From the NCBI RefSeq assembly GCF_022921075.1, contig NZ_CP095050.1, positions 4,526,001-4,590,000 of the forward strand: 64,000 nt of DNA. The letters run 5' to 3'. The first letter of the stretch is position 1, and each line of letters starts with the position of its first letter. The notes under the pieces are model-generated. The model was not told where the DNA came from. It did not search any database and was given only the letters and a program-made list of their open reading frames with translations. This DNA comes from Hymenobacter sp. 5317J-9 (GTDB lineage: Bacteria > Bacteroidota > Bacteroidia > Cytophagales > Hymenobacteraceae). A program made the translations under genes and the position numbers. Below, piece by piece: positions 40,537 to 52,343 of the stretch.

Positions 40537-42990
40537 CTACTTCGCCGCCTCGATGGCCGCCACGGCCTGGTCGACCAGACTGGCCGCCACCGCCGCATTG
40601 GCCCGCTTGCCTTGCTGCTGCTGCACCTCCCGCAGCAAGCCTTCCACGCGCTGGTAGTCCACGTAGCGCTTATACTGCACGGTAAGGTCCCGGATGCGGG
40701 TGATGCCTTCGGCCAGCGCCGTCGGGTCATCAATGCGGCCCAGCATCTCGCCGAAGCCCTGCAGCATCTGGAAACGGCCGTTGGGGTCGGCCGCGTCGAA
40801 TTTCGTGCGCATCCAGGGCCACTGCGATACGCTGCCCGCCTGCCCGTACACCAGCACAATGGCCCCCGTCAGCGGGCCCTTGCTATCGGCTTCAAAAGCC
40901 TTGGCCCGGGCCAGCGCCTGCGCCGGGTTCAGGGGCAGCAAGGCTTCCAGCGCCGCAGCCTGCACCCGGTACGACGGGCTGCCCAAAGCCTTGCCGAACA
41001 GCGGCGCGTAGCTTTTCTGCTTGAGCGAACCCAGCGCCGCCAGGGCGGCTGCCTGGGCTTGCGGCGCGGCATCGGTGGCAGCCATTTTTTCCAGCATGGG
41101 CGTAGCGGCTTTGCGCAGGGGTGCGTTTTTGAGGTCGAGCACCTGCACGGCCATCTCGCGGAGAGCAGGCGTTTTGTCGCCCAGGCCGGCGAGGAGGACT
41201 TTCTGAGCCTGCGGGTCGGCGGGTTTGCTTTGGGCGGCGCGCAGGGCCTCGCGGCGGTCGAGGTAGCGGGCGGCGTGGCGCTGCTGGTAGGCAAACTCAG
41301 CCAATGGTTTGTGGTCTTCCTTCTGCCACACCAGCACCTTTTGGGCGTCCACGTTCACCAGGTCGGGCCGGGCCGCAAGGGGCATGGTGAAAGTCTGGCT
41401 GGCCTCGGTCATCATCACCGACTGGTGCTGCACCTTGCCGCCCACGTAGTAGTCGATGGTGAAAGGCAGCTGAAACGGCTGGCCCGCCTGGGTCTGCTTC
41501 ACGGTCACGGACTGTACTTTCCGGGCGACATCCCAGGCGTAGTCGATGGTGACGACGGGGTGGCCAGCGCCGTAATACCACTGGGTAAAAAACCAGTTCA
41601 GGTCCTGGCCCGACACTTCTTCCAGCGCCAGGCGCAGCTTGTGGGCCTCGCCGGTGCCGAAGGCATTTTCGGTTAAATAGCGCTTCAGGCCCTGAAAAAA
41701 CACCTCCTCGCCCAGGTAAGCGCGCAGCATGTTCAGGATGTTGCCGCCCTTCTGGTACACGACGCCGTCGAACATGTCGTCCTTCTCGGCGTAGCGCGCC
41801 CGCACCACCGGCAGCAGGAAATTGGCGGGGTCGCGGAAGTAGGTACGCAGGCTAATGTCGGCTTGCTGGGCGGCGGCATCGGGGCCGTACTCGTGCTCGG
41901 CCCAGATGATTTCGCTGAAGTTGGCGAAGCTCTCGTTCACGGTGAGTTGGCCCCAGCTTTCAGCCGTCACGTAGTCGCCAAACCACTGGTGAAACAGCTC
42001 GTGGGCGATTTCGCGCTCCACGCCGGCGTACTGCCAGTCCAGCAGGTCGCGGGCCGAGCCTTGGGCGTGCTCGCCAAACAGCGAAGCCGTGGTGTTTTCC
42101 ATGGCGCCGGCCACGAAATCGCGGCACACCACCTGGTGGTACTTGTTCCAGGGGAAGTCGACGCCCAGTCGCTGCGAGAAAAACTCCAGCATGCGCGGCG
42201 TCTTGCCGAAAATGGCGCGGGCCTGGGCGGCGTACTGCGGCTCCAGGTAATAATTGACCTCCTTGCCGCGCCACGTATCCTTCGTGATGCGGAAGTCGCC
42301 CACGGCCATCATGAACAGGTAGGGCGCGTGGGGCTCGTCCATTTTCCAGGTGTCGGTGCGCAGGCCGGGAGCGGTGGCCACCTGCTTCACCAGCTGGCCG
42401 TTCGAGAGCGTGACGTACTTGGCAGGCACGGTCATCGAGATTTCCTGGGTGGTTTTCTGGTTAGGTTCGTCGATGGTCGGGAACCAGGCGGAGTTGGAAT
42501 CCGGCTCGCCCTGCGTCCAGATTTGCACGGGCTTGCCGGCCACGGCGCTGTCCGGATTGATGAAGTAGAGGCCTTTGGCACCTTCGATGGCGCGCCCGCC
42601 CTTCACGTTCAATTCGTCGGGCTTGGCCGTGTATTCAATGTAAACCGTGTAGGCCTCGCCGGCTGGCACCGGCTGCTTGAGATGAATCAGCAGCTGCCGC
42701 TGGTTGTACTCGTATTTCAGCGTCGACTGCGCGTTGCCCTGCACCAGCGCCACGGTAGCAATGTTCATGCCCTTGGCGTCGAGCCGCAAGGAATCGGTGG
42801 CCGCGGCGTAAGGTTTAAGGGTGACCCACTCCCGGCCAATCAGGTGGCGTTTTTCATAATCAAACTCAACATCGAGGCGGGTGTGCACCATGTTGTTTAT
42901 TTGCCGGGCCGCCGGGCGGTAAGGGGCGGGCTGTTGGGCGAAGGCTGGCGCCGCGGCCAGCAGGAATAGTAGAAACCGAAGTTGTTGCAT
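40537..42990 (-). CDS. Exported M1 family aminopeptidase with HEAT-like C-terminus
   Basis: An 817-residue protein with a signal peptide (FLLFLLAAAPAFAQ). An M1 peptidase (gluzincin): GAMEN at 295-299 for substrate binding, HELFH at 330-334 for zinc and E353 in NESFANF. Residues about 30-230 form the N-terminal beta domain. After the catalytic domain (to about 515) the chain has a beta-rich part and then helical repeats (LAGLGDKTPALREMAVQVLD) of HEAT/ARM type to the end. It probably removes N-terminal residues from peptides in the periplasm. It diverges from the DUF1684 gene across a short gap that carries a 15-base palindrome. Confidence 0.93.
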   Translation of the reverse strand: MQQLRFLLFLLAAAPAFAQQPAPYRPAARQINNMVHTRLDVEFDYEKRHLIGREWVTLKPYAAATDSLRLDAKGMNIATVALVQGNAQSTLKYEYNQRQLLIHLKQPVPAGEAYTVYIEYTAKPDELNVKGGRAIEGAKGLYFINPDSAVAGKPVQIWTQGEPDSNSAWFPTIDEPNQKTTQEISMTVPAKYVTLSNGQLVKQVATAPGLRTDTWKMDEPHAPYLFMMAVGDFRITKDTWRGKEVNYYLEPQYAAQARAIFGKTPRMLEFFSQRLGVDFPWNKYHQVVCRDFVAGAMENTTASLFGEHAQGSARDLLDWQYAGVEREIAHELFHQWFGDYVTAESWGQLTVNESFANFSEIIWAEHEYGPDAAAQQADISLRTYFRDPANFLLPVVRARYAEKDDMFDGVVYQKGGNILNMLRAYLGEEVFFQGLKRYLTENAFGTGEAHKLRLALEEVSGQDLNWFFTQWYYGAGHPVVTIDYAWDVARKVQSVTVKQTQAGQPFQLPFTIDYYVGGKVQHQSVMMTEASQTFTMPLAARPDLVNVDAQKVLVWQKEDHKPLAEFAYQQRHAARYLDRREALRAAQSKPADPQAQKVLLAGLGDKTPALREMAVQVLDLKNAPLRKAATPMLEKMAATDAAPQAQAAALAALGSLKQKSYAPLFGKALGSPSYRVQAAALEALLPLNPAQALARAKAFEADSKGPLTGAIVLVYGQAGSVSQWPWMRTKFDAADPNGRFQMLQGFGEMLGRIDDPTALAEGITRIRDLTVQYKRYVDYQRVEGLLREVQQQQGKRANAAVAASLVDQAVAAIEAAK

Positions 42991-43008
42991 GAGGCAGAAA
43001 AGGAGCGC

Positions 43009-43027
43009 CGAAGGTAGCGCGGCTACC
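43009..43027. promoter_or_regulatory. Palindrome and -7-like boxes between divergent genes
   Basis: GGTAGC-GCG-GCTACC (43013-43027) is a perfect palindrome. On the minus strand TACCTTCG (43016-43009) resembles a -7 element placed about 19 bases before the M1 start. The palindrome overlaps that element, as an operator would. Confidence 0.35.
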
Positions 43028-43077
43028 TGATGCCGCTGCGGCCCCGGCAGTTGGCTGCCTGCTCAAAAAGAAGAAAC

Positions 43078-43689
43078 ATGATTAAGAAAATAGCCCTGGC
43101 GGCCGCCATCATCGGCATCGTCTTGTATTCGATAAACGGCAGCCGGCCCGATTCCGGCGCATATGCGGCACAGATGCGCAAAGCCCGCGGCGAGAAAAAC
43201 CGCTCGTTTCGCGAGTCGGCCCAGTCGCCTCTCTCGGAAGCCCAAAAGGCGCAGTTCGACAGCCTCAAATACTACCCCGCCGATTTAGCGCTGGTAGTCG
43301 AAGCCACCGTTTCGCGCAATGCCGCGCCCGACACCACACTACTCCAAATGAGCGACAACCGCGCAGAAAAATACCTGCGCTGGGGCCAGGCCAAATTCCG
43401 CATTGGCACCCAGGCTCAGCAGCTGGCGCTGTACCTGAAAGCCGACGGCAAGGATTCTACCCTCTTCATTCCCTTCACTGACGCCACTAACGGCCGCGAA
43501 ACCTACGGCGGCGGCCGCTACCTCGACGCCGCCCTTCCCGAGCCCGACGCCACCGAAATTAAGCTCGATTTCAACCAGGCCTACAACCCCTACTGCGCCT
43601 ACAACAACGACTACAGCTGCCCCGTGCCGCCCGCCGAAAACCGGCTGGACGTGCCCATTGCGGCCGGCGAGAAGTCGTTTCACGAATAG
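43078..43689 (+). CDS. DUF1684 family protein
   Basis: The protein has 203 residues from the ATG at 43078, with one N-terminal hydrophobic segment (IKKIALAAAIIGIVLYSI) that could be an uncleaved anchor or a signal. It has the conserved DUF1684 features: RGEKNRSFRESAQSPL near the start, LYLKADGKDSTLFIPFTDAT, RETYGGGRYLDA and AYNPYCAYNNDYSCPVPPAE near the end, where conserved Asn/Tyr/Cys/Pro residues sit. The family's function is not known. It is divergently oriented to the M1 peptidase. Confidence 0.88.
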   Translation: MIKKIALAAAIIGIVLYSINGSRPDSGAYAAQMRKARGEKNRSFRESAQSPLSEAQKAQFDSLKYYPADLALVVEATVSRNAAPDTTLLQMSDNRAEKYLRWGQAKFRIGTQAQQLALYLKADGKDSTLFIPFTDATNGRETYGGGRYLDAALPEPDATEIKLDFNQAYNPYCAYNNDYSCPVPPAENRLDVPIAAGEKSFHE

Positions 43690-43740
43690 CAACGGCACCC
43701 GAGTAGCGCAGCCCAGCCTTGCCCGCGCAACCGATTCACG

Positions 43741-43772
43741 TTTACGGAGCTTCACGGTGCGCCGTACCTTTG
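43741..43772 (+). promoter_or_regulatory. Probable promoter of pheT
   Basis: TACCTTTG (43765-43772) is an exact -7 match. TTTA at 43741-43744 gives a 20-base spacer with one change from TTTG. The leader would run about 45 bases and includes the heptamer array at 43790-43817. Confidence 0.55.
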
Positions 43773-43789
43773 CCACGTCGTCAGCGGCC

Positions 43790-43817
43790 TGACAACTGAC
43801 AACTAGCAACGGACAAC
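43790..43817 (+). repeat. TGACAAC heptamer array in the pheT leader
   Basis: Four heptamers in register: TGACAAC, TGACAAC, TAGCAAC, GGACAAC. The array ends six bases before the pheT ATG. It is preceded by GTCGTCA (43777-43783), which can pair imperfectly with it. It is related to the two arrays upstream of icd. Confidence 0.85.
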
Positions 43818-43822
43818 TCATC

Positions 43823-46264
43823 ATGCGCATTTCCCTCGATTGGCTTAAAACTCTCATTCCGACCGACAAACCCGCCGCCGAGATTGGCGCTCTGCTCACC
43901 GGCTCGGGCCTGGAAGTGGAAAGCATGGAGGAGTTGGAAAGCATTCCTGGCGGCCTGCGCGGCGTGGTGCTGGGCACGGTGCTCACCTGCGAGCGCCACC
44001 CCGACGCCGACAAGCTCAGCCTGACCACCGTGGACGTGGGCGACGGCACGCCCCGGCAGATTGTGTGCGGCGCCCCCAACGTGGCCGCCGGCCAGCGCGT
44101 GGTGGTGGCCCTCGAAGGCGCCGAGCTGCACCCCGCCTCCGGCGAGCCCTTCAAAATCAAGAAAAGCAAAATCCGCGGCGCGGCCTCCGAAGGCATGATT
44201 TGCGCTGAGGACGAAATTGGTCTGGGCCAGTCGCACGCCGGCATCATGGTGCTCGATACCGACCTGCCCAATGGCACGCCGGCCGCCGACTACTTCGGCC
44301 TGGGCTCCGATACGGTGTACGAAATCGGCCTCACGCCCAACCGCGCCGATGCCGCCTCGCACTACGGCGTGGCCCGCGAGCTGCGCGCCCTGCTGGGCCA
44401 GCCCTGCCACCTGCCCGACGTGAGCGGCTTCGCGGCACCGGAGTCGGCTGCGGCCAACGTGAAGGTGACGATTGAGGACGTGGAAGCGGCGCCGCGCTAC
44501 GCCGGCCTGCTGCTCGACAACGTGCAGGTGGGACCCTCGCCGGAGTGGCTGCAGCGCCGCCTGCGCAGCATCGGCCTGAGCCCCATCAACAACGTAGTGG
44601 ACGTGACCAATTTCGTGCTGCACGAGTTGGGCCAGCCCCTGCACGCCTTCGACGCCGACCAGATTACCGGCAACCACATCCGCGTGAAGCGCGCCGAAGC
44701 CGGCGAAAAGTTCGTGACGCTGGACGGCGTGGAGCGCAGCCTCAAGGCCGAAGACCTCGTGATTGCCGACGCCAACGGCGCGCCGATGGCGCTGGCCGGG
44801 GTATTCGGCGGCAAGACTTCGGGCGTGAGCGAAAGCACCACCCGCGTATTCCTCGAAAGCGCCTACTTCGGCCCCGTCGCCGTGCGTCGCACTTCCCAAA
44901 CGCACCAGCTAAAAACCGACGCCTCGTTCCGTTTCGAGCGCGGCACCGACCCCAATATGGTGCTCACCGCGTTGCAACGGGCGGCGCTGCTGCTCCAGGA
45001 AGTGGCCAGTGCCACCATCGCCGCGCCCGTGGTGGATGAGTACCCCGCGCCTGTGCAGCCCATCACCGTGCGCCTGCGCCTGCCCCGCGTGGAGCGGCTG
45101 GTGGGCCAGTACATCGCACCCGAGCGCATCCGTCAGATTCTGACGGACCTGGACATTGACATCGAAATCACCGAAGAAAACCTCGACCAAGGCGACCAGG
45201 CCACCTGGGTGCTGACCGTGCCGCCGCACAAGGTGGACGTGGCCCGCGAGGCCGACGTGATTGAGGAAATCCTGCGCATCTACGGCTACAACAACGTGGC
45301 GCTGCGCCCGAACAACTCGGCCTCGTTCCTGGCCAAGTTCCCGAACCCCGACCCGGAGGTGACGCGGGTGAAAGTGGCCTCGCTGCTCAGCGGCCAGGGC
45401 TTCTCGGAGATTCTCACCAACTCGCTCACCAACTCGCAGTACTTCGAGAAGGAAGGCGAGCCGGAGGCCTCGCTGGTGCGCATTCTGAACTACAACAGCG
45501 TTGACCTGAATGTGATGCGGCCCACGCTGCTGCACTCGGGCTTGGAGATTATTCGGCACAACCTCAACCGTCGCCAGCGCGACCTGAAGCTGTACGAATT
45601 CGGCAAAGTGTACGCGCAGAATGAGAACGGCAAGTACCAGGAAAAGAACAAGCTGGTGATTTATCTGACGGGTAATGCCACGGCCGAAACCTGGCAGCAC
45701 AAGTCGGATAAAGCGGCGTTCCACGACCTGGCGGGCGCGGTGCAGCAGGTGCTGGCGGCCCTGGGCTTCGGCGGGGCGGCCTCGCAGCCGGTGCAGCACG
45801 CCTACCTGGCCGGCGGCCTCGCGCTGCTGGTGCACAACCAACCCGTGGCCCAGCTCGGCGCCGTGTCGGCTTCGGTGCTCAAGAAAATGGACGTGGGCCA
45901 GCCGGTGTGGTACGCCGAGCTGGATTGGGACGCGCTGAGCAAGAAATACAAGCCCACCCTCACGGCCCGCGAGCTGCCCAAGTTCCCCGAGGTGCGCCGC
46001 GACCTGAGCTTGGTGGTGGATGCGTCGGTGACCTTCGACCAGCTCCAACAGATTGCCCGGAAGACGGAGAAAAAGTTGCTGCAAAGCATCAACGTGTTCG
46101 ACGTGTACGCCGGCGAAAACCTGGGCGCGGGCAAGAAGTCCTACTCGGTGAGCTTCACGCTGCAGGACTACGGCCAGACGCTCAGCGAGCAGGCCATCGA
46201 CCAGGTAATGCAGAGGCTCATTCAGCAGTTTGAGAAGCAGGCCGGGGCCGTCATTCGGCGCTGA
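43823..46264 (+). CDS. pheT: Phenylalanyl-tRNA synthetase beta subunit
   Basis: An 813-residue essential enzyme subunit that charges tRNA-Phe together with PheS. The domains in order are: N-terminal fold and EMAP-type tRNA-binding domain (about 40-155; ADKLSLTTVDVGDGTPRQIV), the B3/B4 editing domain (about 215-385; NNVVDVTNFVLHELGQPLHA), B5 (about 400-475; RLPRVERLVG), the core catalytic-like module (about 485-690; SFLAKFPNPD) and the FDX-ACB anticodon-binding domain at the C-terminus (PKFPEVRRDLSLVVDASVTF). Its length is normal for bacteria. pheS is not adjacent here, which is common in Bacteroidota. Confidence 0.97.
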   Translation: MRISLDWLKTLIPTDKPAAEIGALLTGSGLEVESMEELESIPGGLRGVVLGTVLTCERHPDADKLSLTTVDVGDGTPRQIVCGAPNVAAGQRVVVALEGAELHPASGEPFKIKKSKIRGAASEGMICAEDEIGLGQSHAGIMVLDTDLPNGTPAADYFGLGSDTVYEIGLTPNRADAASHYGVARELRALLGQPCHLPDVSGFAAPESAAANVKVTIEDVEAAPRYAGLLLDNVQVGPSPEWLQRRLRSIGLSPINNVVDVTNFVLHELGQPLHAFDADQITGNHIRVKRAEAGEKFVTLDGVERSLKAEDLVIADANGAPMALAGVFGGKTSGVSESTTRVFLESAYFGPVAVRRTSQTHQLKTDASFRFERGTDPNMVLTALQRAALLLQEVASATIAAPVVDEYPAPVQPITVRLRLPRVERLVGQYIAPERIRQILTDLDIDIEITEENLDQGDQATWVLTVPPHKVDVAREADVIEEILRIYGYNNVALRPNNSASFLAKFPNPDPEVTRVKVASLLSGQGFSEILTNSLTNSQYFEKEGEPEASLVRILNYNSVDLNVMRPTLLHSGLEIIRHNLNRRQRDLKLYEFGKVYAQNENGKYQEKNKLVIYLTGNATAETWQHKSDKAAFHDLAGAVQQVLAALGFGGAASQPVQHAYLAGGLALLVHNQPVAQLGAVSASVLKKMDVGQPVWYAELDWDALSKKYKPTLTARELPKFPEVRRDLSLVVDASVTFDQLQQIARKTEKKLLQSINVFDVYAGENLGAGKKSYSVSFTLQDYGQTLSEQAIDQVMQRLIQQFEKQAGAVIRR

Positions 46265-46489
46265 TTTTCTTCCCCGACCCTCCACCTTGCCGAGGCGCTC
46301 CAGTTTCTGAATGCCGGAAACATGGGGGCCTCGGTTACTTTTTATCGGCACCCTCCTGTAATCGGGTATCCCCGACGGCGATAGATCGGTGTCAGGAGTG
46401 CAACTTTGGTCTCAGGTGTGCGGCTTCTTCGCTAAGTTGCAGCCTGATTTCAGCAATATTTTCATAAAACCCCGCCTTTACTTGCAAGA

Positions 46490-49495
<3,006 letters not shown>

Positions 49496-49522
49496 CCCGT
49501 TCGGCTAAATCCTGCCTGCAGG

Positions 49523-49573
49523 AACGTCGTGCTGAGCAGAACGAAGAACATTCGTTTTGTTTGGCACGACGTT
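49523..49573. repeat. Degenerate palindromic element, possible terminator of the M16 gene
   Basis: AACGTCGTGC (49523-49532) and GCACGACGTT (49564-49573) pair, with an inner imperfect stem CAGAACGAA / TTCGTTTTG. T-rich sequence follows, so it may end transcription after 49495. It looks like a decayed member of the dispersed family. Confidence 0.6.
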
Positions 49574-49705
49574 TTTGTTTGTGCGATTTCCGGGTCGGGC
49601 AAGTAGTAATACGTGCCATATAAATCAAGTACTTATACTTGGAAATGCGGGCAAAATACAGCGGAGCTTTGACGGAATACTTCGCTCACCTTTCTGCTCA
49701 CTGCC

Positions 49706-51274
49706 ATGAAAAAGCAACACCTTCTACCCGTCCTGCTCGGCGCCGGCTTTTGGCTGGCCAGCTGCTCATCCAACAATTCCAAAACGGAAACCGAAACCAC
49801 AACCAGCGCCCCGGCCGCCGACGCCACAGACACCACCGGCGCTAAGATGGCCGCCCGGCCCGGCCCCAACGTGCAAGCCGTAACGTTGCCCAATCCCGGC
49901 ATTCCCGGCTTTAAATTCCCGGAAGACAGCACCGTCATTAACGGCTGGATTCAGAACCGCGACGCGGCTAAAATCAGCCAGCACGGCTGGGGCATCTGGA
50001 CGGCCCTGTCCTCGCCGACGCCGCAGCGGCTCAACGGCGACACCCTGCGCGTGTATGAAACCTGGCCCACCAAAGACGAAGTAGATGCCGCTCAGCAAGC
50101 AGCGCCCAAAGCCAATTTCCGCGCCATGCTCTTGCAACGGCCCACGCTGCGGCGCCGGCTAAATCGACCCCGGCAGCTATTCCGCGACCCGGACTTCCGC
50201 CAGGGGCTGAAGGCCCGGGCCAAAGTGGCCAGCGCCCACGCCATGACGGCCGACTCGCAGGAAGACGTCTTCGAATCGGTGAGCTACGACCCGGTGGCGG
50301 CCTCCTTTATTGTGCAGAACAAGCTGTTCTGGGCTTCCACGCTGCAGGGCATGATAAACAAAGGCCAGGGCGACATCCCGCAGCTACCCCGCGAAGCCAT
50401 CGCCATCAAGCCCGTGTACGAGGTGGTGCCCGGCGGCAAGCGCGGCCGCGGCCTGTACCAGATGAAGGTGTGGACCGGCACCACCAACGCCCGGGTTCCC
50501 TTCGGTCAGGAAAAATGGTCGAGCTGCGTGTACGTCGACACCGCCAACGGCGGCAAAGGCCAGGGCCAGGTGAGCCCGGGCTGCGCCCCCGCCACCCCGG
50601 CCACCACCTACAACCTGCGCGACTTCGTGCACTTCAAGCTGACGGCAGAAGAAGCCGCGGCCATGAACGCCGAGCTCGACCCCGGCACGCCGCCCGTGGC
50701 CTACGCCGGCGACTACGCCATTCTCGTGGCCATGCACATCACCACCAAAGAAATCAAGCGCTGGACCTGGCAAACCATGTGGTGGGCGCCCAACCCCGAC
50801 CGTGCCCCGCTGCCTAGCAACCCCGGCGTGGTGGCCCAGCGGCCGGTCCAGCTCGTGGGCGCGCCGCGCCACTACGCCATGGCCATTTCTTACCAGATGA
50901 TTGACCCGGTGCAGCCCTTTGCGGGCGGCAAAAGCGTAGGCCAGTCCATTTACGTGTTCAACCCCTACCTGGAAGCCGGTTTCGGGCCGGGCACGTTCAG
51001 CAACAGCGGCCACCTGCGGGAGTCCTCCCGGGTGGTCACCAACGGCTTGGTGGTCATCAACGACGTGGGCGTGCGCACCAACTGCATGAGCTGCCACGCC
51101 CAGGCCAGCTTCACACCCTTCGCGGCCATCACGTCCAAAAAGATGCTCCCGCTGGGCTACCTCGGCGATACTTATGTGGACATGGGCAGCCCCAAATTCA
51201 AAGGCCGCCTGCGGACTGATTTCCTGTGGTCGATTGCCGACATGGCCTCCGCGCCACCGGATTCGCTGAAGTAG
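49706..51274 (+). CDS. Lipoprotein with single c-type haem motif (CxxCH)
   Basis: A 522-residue protein with a lipoprotein signal (LLGAGFWLASCSS; Cys21) and a Thr/Ala-rich flexible linker to about residue 60. One haem-binding site CMSCH is at 460-464 (TNCMSCHAQA). No distal Met ligand is obvious. The middle has conserved-looking strings (AILVAMHITTKEIKRWTWQT, WWAPNPD) that resemble a family of putative cytochrome-containing proteins also found in Proteobacteria. There is no other cytochrome gene nearby. It likely sits in the periplasm, anchored to a membrane, and carries electrons or binds a ligand through the haem (inference). Confidence 0.78.
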   Translation: MKKQHLLPVLLGAGFWLASCSSNNSKTETETTTSAPAADATDTTGAKMAARPGPNVQAVTLPNPGIPGFKFPEDSTVINGWIQNRDAAKISQHGWGIWTALSSPTPQRLNGDTLRVYETWPTKDEVDAAQQAAPKANFRAMLLQRPTLRRRLNRPRQLFRDPDFRQGLKARAKVASAHAMTADSQEDVFESVSYDPVAASFIVQNKLFWASTLQGMINKGQGDIPQLPREAIAIKPVYEVVPGGKRGRGLYQMKVWTGTTNARVPFGQEKWSSCVYVDTANGGKGQGQVSPGCAPATPATTYNLRDFVHFKLTAEEAAAMNAELDPGTPPVAYAGDYAILVAMHITTKEIKRWTWQTMWWAPNPDRAPLPSNPGVVAQRPVQLVGAPRHYAMAISYQMIDPVQPFAGGKSVGQSIYVFNPYLEAGFGPGTFSNSGHLRESSRVVTNGLVVINDVGVRTNCMSCHAQASFTPFAAITSKKMLPLGYLGDTYVDMGSPKFKGRLRTDFLWSIADMASAPPDSLK

Positions 51275-51326
51275 CCGCGGCTTAGGGTCGAGTTCGGGCA
51301 GGCAGGCAGCGGCTCAACACTCGGTT

Positions 51327-51422
51327 GAACGTCATGCTGAGCGCAGCAGAAGCATCTCGCGTGCAAGAGTAACTATTTACTACTGCACGCGAGATGCTTC
51401 TGCTGCGCTCAGCATGACGTTC
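51327..51422. repeat. Dispersed palindromic element, copy D (best copy)
   Basis: Perfect 39-base arms (51327-51365, 51384-51422) flank an 18-base loop. The core GTCATGCTGAGCGCAGCAGA matches copy A with internal changes mirrored in both arms. The 304-base gap between the gene ending at 51274 and the one starting at 51579 holds only this element plus plain sequence. Confidence 0.93.
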
Positions 51423-51578
51423 TGATGTAATGGCATTCTGAATTTTACGACTTCCAGCCCTCTGCGTCTGCGCTACTCTACCTTTCAAACCTCTCTGAGG
51501 CACAAGCCGCGAGCAAGTGCCGGGTAAAGCGTAGCTTTCGGCCCGCCGCTTTATCTTCACCCAAAAATTTACTCGACC

Positions 51579-51875
51579 GTGGCCTCCTCCCAACAACTTG
51601 CGCAACTCGACCGCCTGGAGCGGCAGATTACCACCTTAGTGGCTGCCTATCAGGAACTGCGCGAGGAACTGGCCGACGCCAACACCACCATTCAGCAGCT
51701 ACGCGCCGACGTGCGCGAGAAGGACCGGCAGCTCAAGGAGCGACAAAACCAGGAAAATATTGTTAAACTTGTACACACCATAGCTGGGGAACCCACCCAC
51801 GCCAACGAACTTAAACTGCGCCTCAACGAATACATCCGCGAACTGGACAAGTGTCTTGCCTATTTGAGAGACTAA
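51579..51875 (+). CDS. Small coiled-coil protein upstream of zapA (ZapB-like)
   Basis: The protein has 98 residues from a GTG at 51579 (decoded Met, ASSQQLAQLDRLERQIT). It is almost wholly coiled coil (LREELADANTTIQQLRADVR, EKDRQLKERQNQENIVKLVH). This length and the position just before zapA are like ZapB-type division proteins, although the sequence shows no ZapB signature I would trust. It is 40 bases from zapA in the same direction, so the two are likely co-transcribed. Confidence 0.7.
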   Translation: MASSQQLAQLDRLERQITTLVAAYQELREELADANTTIQQLRADVREKDRQLKERQNQENIVKLVHTIAGEPTHANELKLRLNEYIRELDKCLAYLRD

Positions 51876-51915
51876 CCCGACTGAACCCCTCACCCTGAGC
51901 CCTAATTATCGCTGT

Positions 51916-52209
51916 ATGAGCGAGCTAGCCATCAAAATTCGTATTGCTGACCGGGACTATCCCATGCGCGTAGACGTGCAGGATGAGGAACGGCTGCGCC
52001 TGGCCGGAAGGCTGCTGGGCGACAAGCTGCGCGAATTCCGAGAAGGCTACGGCATTCAGGACAAGCAGGACTTGCTGGCCATGGTAGCCCTGGCCACCAT
52101 GGCCGACCAATTGAAAGTGAGCAAGGAAAAGGATGGCACCGACGCGGCGCTGACCGAACGGCTCGCTCGTTTCGACGAGCTGCTATCAGGCGTGGTGCTG
52201 GCGGGCTAA
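51916..52209 (+). CDS. zapA: Cell division protein ZapA
   Basis: A 97-residue protein. ZapA stabilises FtsZ bundles at the division site. The N-terminal strand-helix [18 protein letters not shown], the [17 protein letters not shown] helix and the [20 protein letters not shown]-terminal helix match the family pattern and length (about 100 residues). It is preceded by a coiled-coil gene and followed after 134 bases by rny. Confidence 0.88.
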   Translation: MSELAIKIRIADRDYPMRVDVQDEERLRLAGRLLGDKLREFREGYGIQDKQDLLAMVALATMADQLKVSKEKDGTDAALTERLARFDELLSGVVLAG

Positions 52210-52306
52210 GCGTAGCCCCGCCCGGCACCCACACACTCGTTGGCCCGGTTGGGCGGTGCGGCAATCGGCCGCTTCCGCTTAGCCCGGGCACTTCTGTTCT
52301 ACCTGG

Positions 52307-52339
52307 TTATGGTTTTTTTACCCACCCCAAAAACCATAA
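52307..52339 (+). promoter_or_regulatory. Strong hairpin directly before the rny start codon
   Basis: TTATGGTTTTT (52307-52317) and AAAAACCATAA (52329-52339) pair perfectly over an 11-base loop, ending four bases before the rny ATG (52344). The hairpin would cover the ribosome-binding region. It is not followed by a T-run, so a terminator is unlikely; a translation or RNA-stability control element is more plausible. Confidence 0.6.
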
Positions 52340-52343
52340 TTCC

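Noticed and set aside
52210-52343. 6S RNA between zapA and rny, by analogy with the zapA-ssrS order in gamma-proteobacteria
   Set aside because: The gap is only 134 bases, shorter than a 6S RNA, and shows no long central-bubble hairpin. I see only the hairpin at 52307-52339.
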